Of a stretch of DNA of 5,974 nucleotides, positions 4,695-5,974 are shown in pieces. Source of the DNA: Candidatus Hydrogenedentota bacterium (GTDB lineage Bacteria > Hydrogenedentota > Hydrogenedentia > Hydrogenedentales > CAITNO01); contig JAKPUV010001216.1 in NCBI GenBank assembly GCA_029554925.1, forward strand, positions 1 through 5,974, given 5' to 3'. The notes beneath the pieces were generated by a model, which was not told the DNA's origin, did no database searches, and saw nothing but the letters and a program-made list of their open reading frames with translations. Each line of letters starts with the position of its first letter. The first letter of the stretch is position 1. Made by a program: the position numbers and the translations under genes.

Positions 4695-5974
4695 ATGCTG
4701 TGGGGCAGGAAAGACAAGGACGAAAAGCCCGGTTCCCCCCCGGGCGCGCCGCGTCCGGCCGCGGGCGGAAGCCCCCGCCCGGCGGGGGGTGTTCCGCCGT
4801 CCGCCATCCGTCCCGCGCGTCCGCCGCTGTCCCCGACCGAATCGGGACGCGACGGGGGCGACGCCGTGGAGTCCCTGCCGCAGGCGCTGCTCGCCCAGGG
4901 GAAGGTGAACCCCGTGGACATGCAGCGCGCCCTGCACAAGGCGGAGAAGAGCGGTGTGTTCATCGGGGACGTGCTGGTGGAGGAGGGGGTGCTTGACGAG
5001 GAGGCGCTGCTGACCTTTCTCACCAAGTACTGCAAGATTCCCCATCTCAGCCTTCTGGACTACCTCATTGACGAGGCCCTCTTCTCCCTGATTCCCCTGG
5101 AGATGTGCCTGAAGTTTCACGTGCTGCCCATCGACCGGATGGGCAGGAATCTGACGGTGGCCATGGTTAACCCGCTGGACGCGGCGGCCCTCGACGCCAT
5201 CCGGGAGCGCTGTCCCGGCCTGCGCGTGAAGCCGATCCTCTGCGCCAACCGCCACTTTGAGACTGTGATCCGCCGGTTTTCCGCCCAGGCACCCGCTTCC
5301 GGGCAGCCCCGCACCGAACTTCACCCTGCGGTTTCTTCTTCCGCAGTGTTGAAACCTCCGGTCTATGCGGGGCCCCTGCCCCCGGTGGCCTCATCGCCCG
5401 GAATCCCCCCCCAGAAGTCGCCTGAGAAAGCGCGTCAGGAGCTTTCCGAGGCCGACGACGCCCTGCTGCACTCCGTCTTCGAGATGACTCCCCCTGAAAA
5501 CGACGAGGATCCGGGAATGGAGGACCTACTCGCCGCCCCCGGCCGCGAGCGGGAGCCGGACGACGGGAAGGAGGTGCGCTCAACGCCCGAGGACGTGGCG
5601 GTCACCATGACGAACGTCATGATGGACAGCATGCGCAACACCTACGGGATTCTGGCCCGGCGCATGGACCTGTTCCGGGGCCTGTCCCCGGAGAATGTGG
5701 CCCGCATTTTCGCCAAGGGCAGCACGGAGGAGTTCCAGGAGGGGGAAACCATCTTCGCGAAGGGCGCCCGCGGGGAGAACATGTACGTCATCCTCAGCGG
5801 GAGCGTCGCCATTGTGGACGATGACCGCATCCTGGCCACGATGGAGCAGGGCGAGATGTTCGGCGAGATGGCCCTGGTCACCCAGTCCCCGCGGACCGCG
5901 GGCGCGCGCGCCCTGAGCGATGTGGCCGTGCTCTCGCTCACCATGGAGGACATCATGAACACCCTCGGGGGCGA
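4695..5974 (+). CDS. GspE/PulE N-terminal (MshEN-like) domain fused to a cyclic-nucleotide-binding domain; 3' end outside window
   Basis: The frame is open from ATG 4695 to the right edge (426 whole codons, no stop), with AGGAG 7 nt upstream. Residues 1-11 are charged and 12-48 are a Pro/Gly/Ala-rich tail. Residues about 59-195 form a type II secretion/type IV pilus ATPase N-terminal domain. This includes paired helical repeats (LPQALLAQGKVNPVDMQRAL, 61-80; IGDVLVEEGVLDEEALLTFL, 90-109), then KIPHLSL and the LPIDRMGRNLTVAMVNPLD block (144-162). A low-complexity linker (about 196-250) and an acidic stretch (about 251-300) follow. Residues about 319-426 are a cyclic-nucleotide-binding domain opening with MDLFRGLSPENVARI. 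It has ILSGSVAI (366-373) and a phosphate-binding cassette FGEMALVTQSPRTAGARAL (389-407), with Glu391 and Arg400 placed to bind ribose and phosphate. No Walker A ATPase is seen. It may act as a cytoplasmic second-messenger sensor, perhaps linked to pilus or secretion machinery. Binding is inferred, and a further C-terminal domain may follow. Confidence 0.88.
   Translation, partial: MLWGRKDKDEKPGSPPGAPRPAAGGSPRPAGGVPPSAIRPARPPLSPTESGRDGGDAVESLPQALLAQGKVNPVDMQRALHKAEKSGVFIGDVLVEEGVLDEEALLTFLTKYCKIPHLSLLDYLIDEALFSLIPLEMCLKFHVLPIDRMGRNLTVAMVNPLDAAALDAIRERCPGLRVKPILCANRHFETVIRRFSAQAPASGQPRTELHPAVSSSAVLKPPVYAGPLPPVASSPGIPPQKSPEKARQELSEADDALLHSVFEMTPPENDEDPGMEDLLAAPGREREPDDGKEVRSTPEDVAVTMTNVMMDSMRNTYGILARRMDLFRGLSPENVARIFAKGSTEEFQEGETIFAKGARGENMYVILSGSVAIVDDDRILATMEQGEMFGEMALVTQSPRTAGARALSDVAVLSLTMEDIMNTLGG

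Noticed and set aside
4659..5324. Minus-strand frame of 221 residues opposite the sensor gene
   Set aside because: The plus strand here encodes a recognisable GspE-N domain with a strong Shine-Dalgarno site, and the minus frame shows no family signature.
1..5974. A cyclic-nucleotide circuit linking the metallophosphoesterase (as a CpdA-like cAMP phosphodiesterase) to the CNB-domain protein
   Set aside because: The two genes are about 4.3 kb apart in different transcription units, and the phosphoesterase fragment lacks the N-terminal motifs needed to assign a cAMP substrate.
1..5974. CRISPR arrays, tRNA or rRNA genes, insertion sequences, phage or toxin-antitoxin genes
   Set aside because: I saw no spaced direct repeats, structured RNA signature, transposase motif or terminal inverted repeats; nearly all the DNA is accounted for by the six genes.

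Overview
This GC-rich window carries six protein-coding genes and almost no non-coding DNA. A secreted protein with a cleavable signal peptide and a TPR protein with a lipobox-like signal suggest a diderm (Gram-negative) bacterium. The protein styles (large TPR lipoprotein, uncharacterised secreted protein, GspE-N/cyclic-nucleotide-binding fusion) resemble free-living environmental lineages such as Planctomycetota, Hydrogenedentota or Deltaproteobacteria-like phyla. That placement is an impression, not a demonstration. I see no rRNA, tRNA, CRISPR array, insertion sequence, phage gene or attachment site.

Layout. Positions 2-427 (+) hold the C-terminal part of a calcineurin-like metallophosphoesterase whose start lies off the left edge. 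Its 3' end overlaps by 17 bp the 3' end of a convergent minus-strand cluster. Read 5' to 3' on the minus strand, the cluster is: a secreted protein of unknown function (4559-3627), ribonuclease HII rnhB (3582-2893), a TPR lipoprotein (2881-1172), and a polytopic membrane protein of the dolichol kinase / CTP-dependent diacylglycerol kinase superfamily (1163-411). Gaps are 44, 11 and 8 bp. The last three genes are almost certainly cotranscribed, and the first may be as well.

A 135-bp divergent intergenic region (4560-4694) separates this cluster from a plus-strand gene starting at 4695 and running off the right edge. That gene encodes at least 426 residues: a Pro-rich N-terminus, a GspE/PulE N-terminal (MshEN-like) domain, a long low-complexity linker, and a cyclic-nucleotide-binding domain with an intact phosphate-binding cassette. 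It is the most interesting item here because it joins a fold known to bind c-di-GMP in some relatives to a cAMP/cGMP-type sensor in one chain, with no ATPase domain in the visible part.

How the genes work together: rnhB is housekeeping (removal of ribonucleotides and RNA primers from DNA). The TPR lipoprotein and the CTP-kinase-like membrane protein are plausibly envelope functions, and the cluster shows no obvious single pathway. No complete, clearly new multi-gene system is visible. The novelty lies in the domain fusion and in two divergent or uncharacterised proteins.
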